A stretch of 36,480 nucleotides of DNA. Source: a virus. Position numbers and translations under genes: made by a program. Below the pieces are notes generated by a model. That model had not been told where the DNA came from. It did not search any database and worked only from the letters and a program-made list of their open reading frames with translations. The stretch spans positions 1 to 36,480 of IMG/VR virus record IMGVR_UViG_3300030012_003002. One strand, written 5' to 3'. Positions 1 through 8,662 of this stretch are shown here, piece after piece (the first letter of the stretch is position 1; each line of letters starts with the position of its first letter).

Positions 1-6
1 TTTACC

Positions 7-1254
7 ATGTCTAATGGAATCGGACCTAATCCTTTGAATGCAATCTCAAAGGTATACTTAGATCAAATTGTTGAGAAAAAGAAAGACGATACCTATCTTG
101 AACCTGACATGAAGAAACGTCAGGCAAATAATGAAAAGGCACGCAAAGAACTTGCCAAGGGTCCTCAAATGAAGAACCCTCATTTTGAGTCTGCTGAGAA
201 GAGTGGTTGGGATGCTGTCAACTCCCTCGCAGATGTTTATAAGAATATGACTGATGTTGAAGAAGGAATGCATCGTGATGCCAAGACTGGTGAGGTAGTG
301 GACAAGGCAGAAGTTGGTAAGACTTATTATCCCAACATGCCTAAGAAAAAGACTTCGGTCGCTCTTCGTAAAGAGAAGATGAAAGAAGCACTTGATCCTG
401 TGGGTAAGGAAGATGGTGATGTCAATAATGATGGTAAGAAGGACAGCACCGACTCTTACCTGATGAAACGTCGCAAGGCAATTGGCAAGGCAATCAAGAG
501 TAAGATGTCAGAAGGTGTTCGTGACATGGACCCTGAGAAAGGCACTGCTGAAAGAAAAGCACGTCTTGAGAAAAAACGTGGAATGAAACTGGACGATCAT
601 CCAGAGTATAAGAAGGAAGAAGTAGAAGTAGTTGCTGAGGGTGATGGTGATCCTTGCTGGGATACTCACAAGCAAGTTGGTATGAAGAAGAAAGGTGGTA
701 AGATGGTTCCCAACTGTGTGCCCAAAACTAGAACTGAGTCATTTTCCTCTTGGAGAAATGATCTCTCCGAAGTTATGAGTGATGATGTTGAGGATAAACC
801 TATTAAGGAAAAAAAAGTAAACAATAAAGTTACTATTAACCCTAAACTGGGAGAAGCAGTTGAAGAACTGGGTGGTAAAATTGTTGAGATGGTTGAAGTT
901 TCTGAAGATGAAATTGTTGCAAATGAAGAAATGTCTCCTCAAGAGTTAGCACTTCAGAAAAGAAAGACTACAATTGATCAAATGATTGCTAAAAAAAGAA
1001 AGCAACAATTGGATAAATCAAAAAATGAACCTGTCAAGGCAATGGGTGAAGAGGCATCTGATGCGATGAAGGATCGTCGCATGGAACGTGGTGGTGTTGA
1101 CGGCAACAACCGTTATAATAGTGCTCCGAAGAATGTTGCTATGGGTGGTGGAAACAAAAAACCCTATGATGGTATGTCCGCACTTGAAAGAGTAAAGGCA
1201 GAAATTCGTGCCAAGCATGGCAAAGGTGCCATCATGGACACCAAGAAAAAGTAA
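7..1254 (+). CDS. conserved phage protein, possibly virion-associated
   Basis: A 415-residue, highly charged, Lys/Glu-rich protein of unknown function. Residues 136-149 hold an Asp/Asn-rich loop (DVNNDGKKD, acidic positions 138, 140, 142, 146 and 149). Its spacing matches an EF-hand or dockerin-type calcium loop. The rest is low-complexity charged sequence with no membrane segment or signal peptide. The ATG at 7 is followed by a plausible N-terminus, but the two codons before it are open and the window starts there, so the true start could lie further left. It sits at the head of a run of small late-type phage genes, which is the basis for suggesting a virion role. Existence is near certain; function is unproven. 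Confidence 0.75.
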   Translation: MSNGIGPNPLNAISKVYLDQIVEKKKDDTYLEPDMKKRQANNEKARKELAKGPQMKNPHFESAEKSGWDAVNSLADVYKNMTDVEEGMHRDAKTGEVVDKAEVGKTYYPNMPKKKTSVALRKEKMKEALDPVGKEDGDVNNDGKKDSTDSYLMKRRKAIGKAIKSKMSEGVRDMDPEKGTAERKARLEKKRGMKLDDHPEYKKEEVEVVAEGDGDPCWDTHKQVGMKKKGGKMVPNCVPKTRTESFSSWRNDLSEVMSDDVEDKPIKEKKVNNKVTINPKLGEAVEELGGKIVEMVEVSEDEIVANEEMSPQELALQKRKTTIDQMIAKKRKQQLDKSKNEPVKAMGEEASDAMKDRRMERGGVDGNNRYNSAPKNVAMGGGNKKPYDGMSALERVKAEIRAKHGKGAIMDTKKK

Positions 1255-1460
1255 TGCCTGCTGTATCTAAAAAACAGCAACGGTTCTTTGGAATAGTTCG
1301 TGCCATTCAAAAAGGTGAAGTGGCACCTACTACTCCTGAGACTGCGAAGGCAGCTGCTGATATGAAGAAGGGTGACGTAAAAGATTTTGCGTCAACTAAA
1401 CACAAAGGTTTACCTGACAAAAAGAAAAAATCACTTAAGGAATTTTTGGATAATATATAG
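1254..1460 (+). CDS. small basic protein, DUF3008-like
   Basis: A 68-residue basic protein. Its N-terminus (MPAVSKKQQRFFG) matches what I recall of the DUF3008 family, small proteins of unknown function found in phages and bacteria. The C-terminal third is very lysine-rich. The start codon overlaps the stop of the preceding gene (TAATG), so the two are probably translationally coupled. No catalytic motif is visible. Confidence 0.75.
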   Translation: MPAVSKKQQRFFGIVRAIQKGEVAPTTPETAKAAADMKKGDVKDFASTKHKGLPDKKKKSLKEFLDNI

Positions 1461-1481
1461 AGTGTAGAACTGAGGTTCATT

Positions 1482-1685
1482 ATGCTCGCATTTTTACTCC
1501 CTTTAGCTTCAAAAATTATCAAAGATGCCGTCGCTCAGATTCCAGAAAATGAGGAACTTGGTGAGAAGATGGTTGAGATTTGTCTTATTATACTTGCTAA
1601 AGCAGTTAAGTTGACGAAGACTGATATGGACGACCAACTTCTTGAGGTTGTAACTAAAGCAATTAAAGCCCGTGAGGGTGAGTGA
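1482..1685 (+). CDS. small conserved helical protein of unknown function
   Basis: A 67-residue, mostly helical protein with a hydrophobic N-terminal segment (about residues 1-12) and a second hydrophobic helix around residues 33-44. The rest is charged. A GAGG ribosome-binding site lies about seven bases before the ATG. It ends just before a perfect late promoter, so it closes the preceding transcription group. I do not recognise a function. Confidence 0.65.
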   Translation: MLAFLLPLASKIIKDAVAQIPENEELGEKMVEICLIILAKAVKLTKTDMDDQLLEVVTKAIKAREGE

Positions 1686-1688
1686 TTT

Positions 1689-1696
1689 TATAAATA
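1689..1696 (+). promoter_or_regulatory. T4-type late promoter TATAAATA
   Basis: An exact match to the T4 late promoter consensus TATAAATA, which is recognised by the phage sigma factor gp55 with gp33 and gp45. It lies in the gap between two genes, 34 bases upstream of the ATG at 1731. That placement is ideal for late expression of the following virion-type gene. Confidence 0.75.
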
Positions 1697-1730
1697 TCTT
1701 ATAGCAAATAAATTTTATCGGAAGAGAGAC

Positions 1731-2273
1731 ATGGCACTTTGGGGCAATAATGACAACCTGAATAACGCAGGAACGGTATCTCTTAACTATGCTACTAAGG
1801 TCGTTACTGGAACTGGTACTACTTTCGGTGCTGCAGGTGCCGGTCATACTGAAGCAAGAGTTGGTGACATTATCAGATTTGGTCACAGAGAGGCTTCCTC
1901 TGGAGTCTCCACTTACTTTGGTGATGCTGTTATCGTCGGGATTACCAGTGTTGGAGAATTAAGCATCGCTTCAACAGCAGGACTTAAGACTGGAATGGGC
2001 AGCACAGTCTACACTATTTCTCAGTGTCCTAAGAGCACTATTACTGATTCTAATTACAGTCAAACTAATAGTGATAAAGACACATTTGTCTATGGTGTTG
2101 CTAAAGGTGGATCACAAGCAGCAGCAGGAACTCAGTATGAAGCAGGTGTTGGTTGGGTTGGCATTACAACCTACAATGACAACTCTGGAAACCTAAGAGT
2201 TAAGAAAGAAATTCTTGTTGCTATGTCTGGAATCTCCACTGGCAACCGTCCCGCATTCCCTGGTCAAAAGTGA
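1731..2273 (+). CDS. putative virion structural protein
   Basis: A 180-residue protein rich in Gly, Thr, Ser and Val with very few charged stretches. This composition suggests a beta-rich structural protein. Repeated Gly-Thr and Val-Gly patterns occur through residues 17-90. There is no signal peptide or membrane helix. A GA-rich ribosome-binding site precedes the ATG, and a perfect late promoter lies 34 bases upstream, which supports expression with virion genes. The exact role (capsid decoration, tail or neck) cannot be told from the sequence. Confidence 0.7.
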   Translation: MALWGNNDNLNNAGTVSLNYATKVVTGTGTTFGAAGAGHTEARVGDIIRFGHREASSGVSTYFGDAVIVGITSVGELSIASTAGLKTGMGSTVYTISQCPKSTITDSNYSQTNSDKDTFVYGVAKGGSQAAAGTQYEAGVGWVGITTYNDNSGNLRVKKEILVAMSGISTGNRPAFPGQK

Positions 2274-2277
2274 TTAA

Positions 2278-2661
2278 ATGATATTTAATGAATTGAATGA
2301 GGATAATTTCCTTCTTTTTGCGATTAAAAATTATGAGAATCCCCAAGCTGTCACAAAAGAAGATTTTGATCGGGACTTAAATCATTTTAAGTATATCAAA
2401 CGATTACTTAAACGGTATAAGAATACTGGGCAACTTAAGTCCCATCTTCTTTTGAACCATTTTATAATACTCTACAATATTTTTGGTGAAGCAACTACTC
2501 CAATGTTGTTTTTTAAAATTGAGAGTGATCTCTGGTCATCTATGAAAAGTTTCATTATATTTCTTGGTAAATTGCCTGAATTTCCACACTCAGCAATACA
2601 CGACATACAAGTTGATATAAATTGTTTGTCCGAACTTTACAAAATCTACAATGAAAAATAA
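2278..2661 (+). CDS. conserved phage protein of unknown function
   Basis: A 127-residue, helical-looking protein with many aromatic and basic residues (for example FKYIKRLLKRYK around 37-48). No signal peptide, membrane helix or cysteine pair suggests a role. It starts four bases after the preceding stop and overlaps the next gene by 11 bases, so it belongs to the same late unit as the gene at 1731. I recall similar small proteins at this place in T4-like cyanophages but know of no function. Confidence 0.65.
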   Translation: MIFNELNEDNFLLFAIKNYENPQAVTKEDFDRDLNHFKYIKRLLKRYKNTGQLKSHLLLNHFIILYNIFGEATTPMLFFKIESDLWSSMKSFIIFLGKLPEFPHSAIHDIQVDINCLSELYKIYNEK

Positions 2662-2857
2662 AGCAGTTGATAAAGTTCTAGATATAGTTCGTTCATATCT
2701 TCATGAGCAACCAACAAATAATGTTGGTGGAGGACAAATCGCAGGAACAAAAGAAGCAGGTGATGATCCACCAGTCCCTAAGAAGAGAAAGAAATATATT
2801 TACATGAAGGGTGTCAGAAAGATGTGGAAACCCAACAATGGACAATCAACAAATTAA
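2651..2857 (+). CDS. small basic conserved phage protein
   Basis: A 68-residue protein with a short N-terminal helix, a Gly/Asn linker, an acidic turn (AGDDPP, about 36-41) and a strongly basic tail (KKRKK about 44-48). The pattern of turn followed by basic patch looks like a small nucleic-acid-binding or scaffolding peptide, but that is only an impression. It overlaps both neighbours, which supports real, coupled translation. Confidence 0.6.
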   Translation: MKNKAVDKVLDIVRSYLHEQPTNNVGGGQIAGTKEAGDDPPVPKKRKKYIYMKGVRKMWKPNNGQSTN

Positions 2858-3242
2858 ACTCGCCGTTTTAGATCAAAGGTTAGAGACCTTTGAAGGTATA
2901 GTTTCTAAACTTGATGCCGCAATTGAAAAAATTGCAGAGGTAAATAACAATGTGAGTAGGATGCTTGCCGTACATGAAGAAAGAATTTCAAAGCAAGAGG
3001 ATATCGACGCAGTTTTGTTTGATAAAATCGACAAACTGCGTGATAAAATGGACATCGATCATGACATCGTTAACAGACGACTTTCATTATTGGAACGGAA
3101 ATTTTGGATTGGTATCGGAGCATTGGGATCGATATTAATATTAACTAATCCACAAGCAATAAAGATTATTAAACCCTTGTTGTCGTCTGCTGAGAGTGCT
3201 ATAATACAACCAGCAGTTGCTGTTATGAATGAATCACGTTGA
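2838..3242 (+). CDS. coiled-coil protein with C-terminal membrane helix
   Basis: A 134-residue protein when started at the ATG at 2838; a longer frame opens at 2811 inside the previous gene. Residues 1-85 are a long amphipathic coiled coil. A hydrophobic helix follows (about 89-105, WIGIGALGSILILT), then a short tail. This is the shape of a small membrane-anchored coiled-coil protein. Lysis accessory or membrane-tethering roles are possible but unproven. It overlaps the primase gene downstream. Confidence 0.6.
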   Translation: MDNQQIKLAVLDQRLETFEGIVSKLDAAIEKIAEVNNNVSRMLAVHEERISKQEDIDAVLFDKIDKLRDKMDIDHDIVNRRLSLLERKFWIGIGALGSILILTNPQAIKIIKPLLSSAESAIIQPAVAVMNESR

Positions 3243-4197
3243 TTCAAAATTTATTGGTATTCTTTCTTCCCGTCTTCAAAGATTTAAAAGAGTAAAAGCA
3301 GATCTATACAACTTTCGTTGTCCTGTTTGTGGTGACTCAAAGAAGAATAAGTCAAAGACAAGAGGATATCTGTATAATATGAAGGCAGATGTGAACTTTA
3401 AGTGTCACAATTGCGGTGCTTCAATGACGCTTAGTAATTTTATTAAGACGGTAGATCCCACATTACACAAACAGTATGTTTTTGAAAGATTTAAAGAAGG
3501 ACATACTGGCAGAGCAACTGTTGTTCAGGAACCTGATTTTAAATTTGAAGCACCTAAGTTTAAAAAGAAACTAAAACTTCCAAAGGCATCTGAACATCCC
3601 AGACCTGAAGGATATCTAACAGCAAGAAAACTCAACCCTGATGATTTTTACTATGCTGAACACTTTAAAAAGTTTGTTAATAGTCTTAAACCTACCTTTG
3701 ATAGTGAGGAGCATGATGAAGAACGCATCATCATTCCTCTTTATTACAAAAAAAACTTAATTGGATTTCAGGGAAGATCTATAGGACCTAGCAAGGTTAA
3801 ATACATTACCGTGATGCTTGATGATGACGCACCAAAAATCTACGGATTGGATAACATCAGAAGAGATGCTCCAGTCTATGTTACAGAAGGACCTTTCGAC
3901 AGCACGTTTATTCGCAACTCGATTGCTATGTGCGGAGCTGATGCTGATATCAGTCGTTGGGGGATTAGCAATCTTGTGTGGATTTATGATAACGAACCCC
4001 GCAACAGAGAAATTACAAACAGAATATCCAAAACAATCGATTCTGGTCAGTCGGTAGTCATCTGGCCTGAGAGCATAGATGATAAAGACATAAATGATAT
4101 GGTAATGTCTGGACTGAATGTTCAGTCTGTGATAGAATCAAATACATACTCTGGTTTAGAAGCAAAACTTAAATTTAACACCTGGAAAAAGATATGA
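3229..4197 (+). CDS. DNA primase, T4 gp61-like
   Basis: This 322-residue protein should make RNA primers for lagging-strand synthesis together with a gp41-type helicase. An N-terminal zinc-binding domain is visible, with cysteine pairs at 31/34 and 59/62. A TOPRIM-like catalytic region follows, with the motif VTEGPFD (E220, D224) and a downstream acidic site near WIYDNE (D254). Length and domain order fit the short T4-type primase. It overlaps the preceding gene by 14 bases and nrdA by 4 bases (ATGA), placing replication and nucleotide supply in one unit. Confidence 0.85.
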   Translation: MNHVDSKFIGILSSRLQRFKRVKADLYNFRCPVCGDSKKNKSKTRGYLYNMKADVNFKCHNCGASMTLSNFIKTVDPTLHKQYVFERFKEGHTGRATVVQEPDFKFEAPKFKKKLKLPKASEHPRPEGYLTARKLNPDDFYYAEHFKKFVNSLKPTFDSEEHDEERIIIPLYYKKNLIGFQGRSIGPSKVKYITVMLDDDAPKIYGLDNIRRDAPVYVTEGPFDSTFIRNSIAMCGADADISRWGISNLVWIYDNEPRNREITNRISKTIDSGQSVVIWPESIDDKDINDMVMSGLNVQSVIESNTYSGLEAKLKFNTWKKI

Positions 4198-6491
4198 GTA
4201 ATGGCACCAAGGTTAAAAAAAGAGATGGTCGAATTGAACCCCTTGACCTAGATAAAATGCATCTCATGGTTGAAGAAGCAACCAAAGGCATTGCAGGCGT
4301 GTCTGCAAGTCAGGTAGAGATGAAGTCTGGTATTCAGTTTTATGATGGCATTACTACTGAGGAAATTCAAGAAATTTTAATTCGTGCTGCTTCCGACTTG
4401 ATTGATCTGGATCATCCTAACTACCAGTTTGTTGCAGCAAGGTTGCTCCTGTTTGCCGTGCGTAAACAAATCTATGGAAAGATGCGTGAGTTACCCAACC
4501 TTGAAACTCACATTTATAACTGCACTAACATTGACGTTTACGATAAAGAAATTTTCCTCAAATATTCTAAGGAAGAGATTGATAAGGTAAATAGTTTTAT
4601 AGATCATGATAGGGATTTTCTCTTTACCTATGCAGGTCTTCGTCAGGTAGTTGACAAATACTTGGTACAGGATAGAAGCACCAGTGGAGTATATGAAACT
4701 CCTCAATTTATGTACATTATGATTGCTTTGACAATTTTCTCTGAATATCCCAAAGAGACACGTCTTTCATACGTCAAAAGGTACTATGACGCAATCAGCA
4801 AACACAAAATCAACATTCCCACACCTATCATGGCAGGAGTGCGAACTCCACTTCGACAATTTGCTAGCTGTGTTCTTGTTGATGTTGATGACACCCTCGA
4901 TAGTATCTTTAGCTCTGATATGGCAATTGGCAAATACGTTGCACAAAGGGCGGGTATCGGTATCAACGCAGGCAGAATCCGTGGCATCAACAGCAAGATC
5001 AGAGGTGGAGAAGTTCAACACACAGGTGTTGTACCATTCCTTAAAAAGTTTGAATCGACTGTCAGGTGTTGTACACAAAATGGAATTCGAGGTGGCTCAG
5101 CGACTGTCCACTTCCCAATCTGGCACCAAGAGATCGAAGACATCATCGTCCTAAAAAACAACAAAGGAACCGAAGATAATCGTGTTCGCAAACTTGATTA
5201 TTCAATCCAAATCTCTAAGTTGTTCTATGAACGATTTATCCAAGACACAGAAATATCACTCTTCAGTCCTCACGACGTTCCTGGTCTGTATGATGCTTTT
5301 GGCACTGATAGATTTGATGAGTTGTATGTGGATTTTGAACGAGATGACTCTATTCCGAGAAAGACTATTGGAGCTCAAAAACTCATTCTGGATCTTCTAA
5401 AGGAACGTGCTGAGACTGGTCGTGTTTATATCATGAACATTGATCATTGTAACTCTCACTCATCGTTCAAAGATAAAGTAAATATGAGTAATCTGTGTCA
5501 AGAGATTACTCTGCCTACAGATCCTATCAATCATATTGATGATGAGTTTGGTGAGATTGCACTTTGTATTTTGTCCGCAATCAATGTAGGTAAAGTCAAG
5601 TCTGATGATGAACTTGAGGAACTCTGTGATCTTTCAGTTCGTGGTTTGGAAGAGTTAATTGACTATCAGGAGTACCCTGTAAAGGCAGCAGAACGTGCTA
5701 CAAAGGCACGTAGATCTCTTGGTATTGGGTTTATTGGTTTGGCACACTATTTGGCAAAACTGGGATATAGTTATGGATCTCAAGAGGCATGGGATGCTGT
5801 ACACGGACTAACAGAAGCATTCCAATACTATCTCTTAAAGTCATCTAATCAAATTGCTAAAGAGAAAGGTTGGTGTCATGACTTTGGTCGTACTAAGTAT
5901 GCTGACGGTATTCTTCCTATTGATACATATAAGAAGGACGTAGATGAGATTACCTCAGAAAAGTTACAGCATGATTGGGAAGGTCTTAGAGCATCTATCA
6001 ATGAGTTCGGACTCAGACACAGCACACTGTCCGCACAAATGCCTTCGGAGAGTAGTTCCGTTGTGTCAAACGCAACTAATGGAATCGAACCTCCTAGAGG
6101 ATACCTGTCCATTAAAAAATCAAAGAAAGGACCTCTTAAGCAAATTGTTCCGTCTTACTCAACTTTGAAGAATAATTACACTCTTTTGTGGGATATGCCT
6201 GATAATAAAGGTTACATAAATGTAGTGTCTGTAATGCAAAAATTCTTTGATCAGGCTATATCTGGTAATTGGTCATATAATCCTGAACACTTTGAGGATA
6301 ATGAAGTGCCTGTCTCCGTGATGGCAAATGATCTATTGACTACATATAAGTATGGTTGGAAGACTTCTTACTATCAGAATACAAATGACCTTAAGAGTGA
6401 TGAGGTTGAAGAGGAGAAGTCTGATTTAAATAATCTGTTAAACCAATTAGAACAAGCCGAGGAGGAAGAGTGTGAATCCTGTGCAGTTTAA
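4194..6491 (+). CDS. nrdA: ribonucleotide reductase class Ia, large subunit
   Basis: The 765-residue alpha subunit reduces ribonucleoside diphosphates to dNDPs and supplies phage DNA synthesis. It aligns along its whole length with E. coli NrdA (761 residues). An N-terminal ATP-cone is kept (KKRDGRIEPLDLDK, about 8-21). The active-site set is present: C226 and C458 as the redox pair, and the N433/C435/E437 radical triad in SNLCQEI. The C-terminal redox tail ends in CESC (760 and 763), a tighter CxxC than the C-x4-C of E. coli. It overlaps the primase stop by ATGA. Confidence 0.96.
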   Translation: MSNGTKVKKRDGRIEPLDLDKMHLMVEEATKGIAGVSASQVEMKSGIQFYDGITTEEIQEILIRAASDLIDLDHPNYQFVAARLLLFAVRKQIYGKMRELPNLETHIYNCTNIDVYDKEIFLKYSKEEIDKVNSFIDHDRDFLFTYAGLRQVVDKYLVQDRSTSGVYETPQFMYIMIALTIFSEYPKETRLSYVKRYYDAISKHKINIPTPIMAGVRTPLRQFASCVLVDVDDTLDSIFSSDMAIGKYVAQRAGIGINAGRIRGINSKIRGGEVQHTGVVPFLKKFESTVRCCTQNGIRGGSATVHFPIWHQEIEDIIVLKNNKGTEDNRVRKLDYSIQISKLFYERFIQDTEISLFSPHDVPGLYDAFGTDRFDELYVDFERDDSIPRKTIGAQKLILDLLKERAETGRVYIMNIDHCNSHSSFKDKVNMSNLCQEITLPTDPINHIDDEFGEIALCILSAINVGKVKSDDELEELCDLSVRGLEELIDYQEYPVKAAERATKARRSLGIGFIGLAHYLAKLGYSYGSQEAWDAVHGLTEAFQYYLLKSSNQIAKEKGWCHDFGRTKYADGILPIDTYKKDVDEITSEKLQHDWEGLRASINEFGLRHSTLSAQMPSESSSVVSNATNGIEPPRGYLSIKKSKKGPLKQIVPSYSTLKNNYTLLWDMPDNKGYINVVSVMQKFFDQAISGNWSYNPEHFEDNEVPVSVMANDLLTTYKYGWKTSYYQNTNDLKSDEVEEEKSDLNNLLNQLEQAEEEECESCAV

Positions 6492-6531
6492 GGTGTCGTC
6501 AGTGGAAAATGTGAAAACTAATGTTAAAGGT

Positions 6532-7662
6532 ATGACAGTCTTTAACACAGAACAAGTAAATACTAAAAAGCAACCGATGTTTTTCGGTAAACCTTTGGGT
6601 GTTCAGAGATATGATTCATACAAATATCCAATCTTTGATAAACTCACCACACAACAACTAGGATACTTCTGGAGACCTGAAGAGGTTTCTCTACAGAAGG
6701 ATCGTGGTGACTATCAAACTCTCCGTCCGGAGCAAAAGCATATCTATACTTCTAACCTAAAGTATCAGATTATGCTTGATTCTATTCAGGGTCGTGGTCC
6801 TGGTATGGCATTTATTCCATATTGCTCCCTACCTGAACTAGAAGCATGTATGGAGGTTTGGGGGTTTATGGAAATGATTCATAGTCGATCCTATACCTAC
6901 ATCATCAAAAACGTCTATGCAGATCCCTCTGAAGTGTTTGACAAGATTGTCACCGATGAACGCATCCTAGAACGTGCTGCAAGTGTCACAAAGGGTTATG
7001 ACGACTTTATCCAAGGTGCCCATCAATATGATAATGGTATGATGTGGGAACTTGCTGCAGAAGGTCATTGTGCAGGATCTATTGAGAGACGTGAACTAAA
7101 GAGAAAACTTTATAGAGCAATTGCAAATGTCAATATCCTGGAAGGAATACGGTTTTATGTTTCTTTTGCTTGCAGTTTTGCTTTTGGTGAACTTAAACTC
7201 ATGGAAGGTTCAGCAAAAATTATCTCCCTTATTGCTAGAGATGAGAATCAACACCTCGCAATCACCCAAAACATTTTGAATAAGTGGAAGAAAGGTGATG
7301 ATCCTGAAATGAAGCAGATCATGAAAGAGGAAGAAGAATGGACCTATAAGGCATTTGACAATGCTGTGAACGAAGAGAAACGTTGGGCAGATTACCTGTT
7401 CAGAGATGGATCGATGATTGGTCTTAATGATAAACTTCTACAACAATATGTTGAATGGATTGCTAATCGTCGTTTGAAGGGTGTCGGACTGAAACCAGTT
7501 TATGATATTGCAGCATCTGCCAACCCACTACCCTGGACGCAGCACTGGATCTCCTCTAAGGGTCTTCAGGTAGCACCGCAAGAGACGGAAGTAGAGTCAT
7601 ACGTGGTGGGTGGTATCAAGCAAGATGTTAAAAAGGACACATTTAGTGGTTTTCAACTCTGA
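6532..7662 (+). CDS. nrdB: ribonucleotide reductase class Ia, small subunit
   Basis: The 376-residue beta subunit makes the tyrosyl radical used by NrdA. All diiron ligands are present at D83, E114, H117, E204, E238 and H241, and the radical tyrosine is Y121. The C-terminus (DTFSGFQL) is the usual docking peptide for the large subunit. I chose the ATG at 6532 because the protein then has exactly the E. coli NrdB length and its N-terminus aligns. A GTG at 6472, overlapping nrdA, would add 20 poorly matching residues. No strong ribosome-binding site decides between them. Confidence 0.95.
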   Translation: MTVFNTEQVNTKKQPMFFGKPLGVQRYDSYKYPIFDKLTTQQLGYFWRPEEVSLQKDRGDYQTLRPEQKHIYTSNLKYQIMLDSIQGRGPGMAFIPYCSLPELEACMEVWGFMEMIHSRSYTYIIKNVYADPSEVFDKIVTDERILERAASVTKGYDDFIQGAHQYDNGMMWELAAEGHCAGSIERRELKRKLYRAIANVNILEGIRFYVSFACSFAFGELKLMEGSAKIISLIARDENQHLAITQNILNKWKKGDDPEMKQIMKEEEEWTYKAFDNAVNEEKRWADYLFRDGSMIGLNDKLLQQYVEWIANRRLKGVGLKPVYDIAASANPLPWTQHWISSKGLQVAPQETEVESYVVGGIKQDVKKDTFSGFQL

Positions 7663-7674
7663 TATTTGCTATAC

Positions 7675-7697
7675 ATAAGGGGAGTAGTTCCCCTTAT
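7675..7697 (+). promoter_or_regulatory. perfect hairpin directly before an ATG
   Basis: A 9-bp perfect inverted repeat (ATAAGGGGA, 5-base loop, TCCCCTTAT). It starts 13 bases after the nrdB stop, and the next start codon begins immediately after its last base. It has no T-tract, so it is at best a weak terminator, or an mRNA-stabilising or translation-control hairpin. A TATACA hexamer (7670-7675) abuts its left arm and could be a -10 element, but I see no good -35. Confidence 0.6.
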
Positions 7698-7859
7698 ATG
7701 CCACGTAATCAAATCACTATCGCAGAAATCAAATCAAGAGTAGAGAAAATTAAAAATGAACTCTACTGGGAAGAAAACAAGTATAGTGAGGAAGCCAGAG
7801 ATTTAGCACATAAATATGTCAATATGGTGCTAGACGCTATTAATGAATATAGACTATGA
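7698..7859 (+). CDS. small helical protein of unknown function
   Basis: A 53-residue protein (starts MPRNQITIAE, ends INEYRL). It is strongly helical and rich in Glu and Lys, like a short coiled coil. Its ATG directly follows a perfect hairpin and has no Shine-Dalgarno sequence. The reading frame ends 17 bases into the next gene, which supports a coupled real gene. No function recognised. Confidence 0.65.
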   Translation: MPRNQITIAEIKSRVEKIKNELYWEENKYSEEARDLAHKYVNMVLDAINEYRL

Positions 7860-8277
7860 AAACCCCTGGTATTTTGAAGGAACCCCTTTTTTATCTGAGA
7901 ATATTGACGATAACTTCGGTTTTGTCTATCTCATTACAAATCTCACAAACGATCGCAAGTACATTGGTAGAAAATACTTCTGGTCGTTCAGAAAACCTCC
8001 TGGTAAAAAACGCAAAGTAAAAAAAGAATCTGATTGGAAGAAGTACTATGGGTCTTGTCCAGAACTTAAAGAAGACATTGATAGATTGGGGAGACAAAAT
8101 TTTAGTCGCCACATCCTTAGTTTACATAAAACATCTGGCAAAACAAACTTTGAAGAAACAAGACAACTCTTCATCAACGGAGTCCTCACTGAGTCCCTTG
8201 ACACCGGCGAACCCCTCTACTACAATAGCAACATCCTCAGCAGATACTTCCGAAAAGACTACTATGGAAACGGTTGA
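7843..8277 (+). CDS. GIY-YIG-like nuclease domain protein
   Basis: A 144-residue protein. Around residues 27-41 the pattern FVYLITN...KYIGRKYF resembles the first two strands of the GIY-YIG nuclease fold (YLI and YIGR in place of GIY and YIG), followed by the conserved Arg. The downstream blocks WKKYYGSC and LSLHKT resemble T4-phage Seg-type homing endonucleases. It is short and lacks a clear DNA-recognition domain, so it may be a degenerate or non-homing member. It overlaps the small gene before it and the one after it. Confidence 0.6.
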   Translation: MNIDYENPWYFEGTPFLSENIDDNFGFVYLITNLTNDRKYIGRKYFWSFRKPPGKKRKVKKESDWKKYYGSCPELKEDIDRLGRQNFSRHILSLHKTSGKTNFEETRQLFINGVLTESLDTGEPLYYNSNILSRYFRKDYYGNG

Positions 8278-8491
8278 AATTGTAAATCACATTAGAGAAT
8301 GGGCAGAAGAAGTAATTGAATCAACAGATGATGTGGATGGTATTCTGAACAGATTAGCAATTATCGAAGAGTACAAAGAGTGGTTTAACTTTGAAGATAA
8401 GGACATTGAAATTGTAACACTTGACGAAATTAAAGATGACGACTATGATGGTTTTGTTGATTTTTTAAACGACGAAATCGAAAAAGATTAA
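8264..8491 (+). CDS. small acidic protein of unknown function
   Basis: A 75-residue, very acidic protein (starts METVEIVNHI, ends LNDEIEKD). Its frame is open upstream to 8048, but that extension lies inside the GIY-YIG-like gene and is low-complexity Ser/Thr, so I chose the ATG at 8264, 14 bases before the previous stop. The acidity could indicate a nucleic-acid mimic or a partner protein; nothing specific is recognisable. Its 3' part contains a candidate promoter for the tRNA cluster. Confidence 0.6.
   Translation: METVEIVNHIREWAEEVIESTDDVDGILNRLAIIEEYKEWFNFEDKDIEIVTLDEIKDDDYDGFVDFLNDEIEKD
8421..8449 (+). promoter_or_regulatory. candidate sigma70 promoter for the tRNA region
   Basis: TTGACG (8421-8426), exactly 17 bases, then TATGAT (8444-8449): each hexamer matches the consensus at 5 of 6 positions. 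It lies inside the end of the small acidic gene, about 50 bases before tRNA-Arg, and would start a transcript covering the tRNAs. Because it is inside a coding frame it could be chance. Confidence 0.45.
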
Positions 8492-8500
8492 TTTTTTTGG

Positions 8501-8572
8501 GGGTCATTAGTTAAGTGGATATAACCTCCGCCTTCTAAGCGGATGTCCCAGGTTCGAGTCCTGGATGACCTG
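8501..8572 (+). tRNA. tRNA-Arg(TCT)
   Basis: A complete cloverleaf: acceptor GGGTCAT/ATGACCT (first pair G-U), D stem GTTA/TAAC, and anticodon stem TCCGC/GCGGA with loop CTTCTAA (anticodon TCT). The T arm carries GGTTCGAGTCC. CCA is not encoded. It reads AGA, a codon used heavily by AT-rich phages. Confidence 0.93.
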
Positions 8573-8576
8573 CCTT

Positions 8577-8647
8577 GCGAGTGTGGTGTAGCGGTAACAT
8601 GCGAGCCTTCCAAGCTCTTGTCACGAGTTCGATCCTCGTCACTCGCT
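8577..8647 (+). tRNA. tRNA-Gly(TCC)
   Basis: Acceptor GCGAGTG pairs perfectly with CACTCGC. The anticodon stem GAGC/GCTC holds loop CTTCCAA (anticodon TCC), and the T arm contains AGTTCGATCCT. It lies only four bases after tRNA-Arg and reads GGA and GGG codons. Confidence 0.93.
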
Positions 8648-8662
8648 TGTCCTTTTTCTATC

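Noticed and set aside
8543-8662. Upstream extension of the small gene at 8663
   Set aside because: This stretch is tRNA-Arg and tRNA-Gly sequence, so the coding start must be later.
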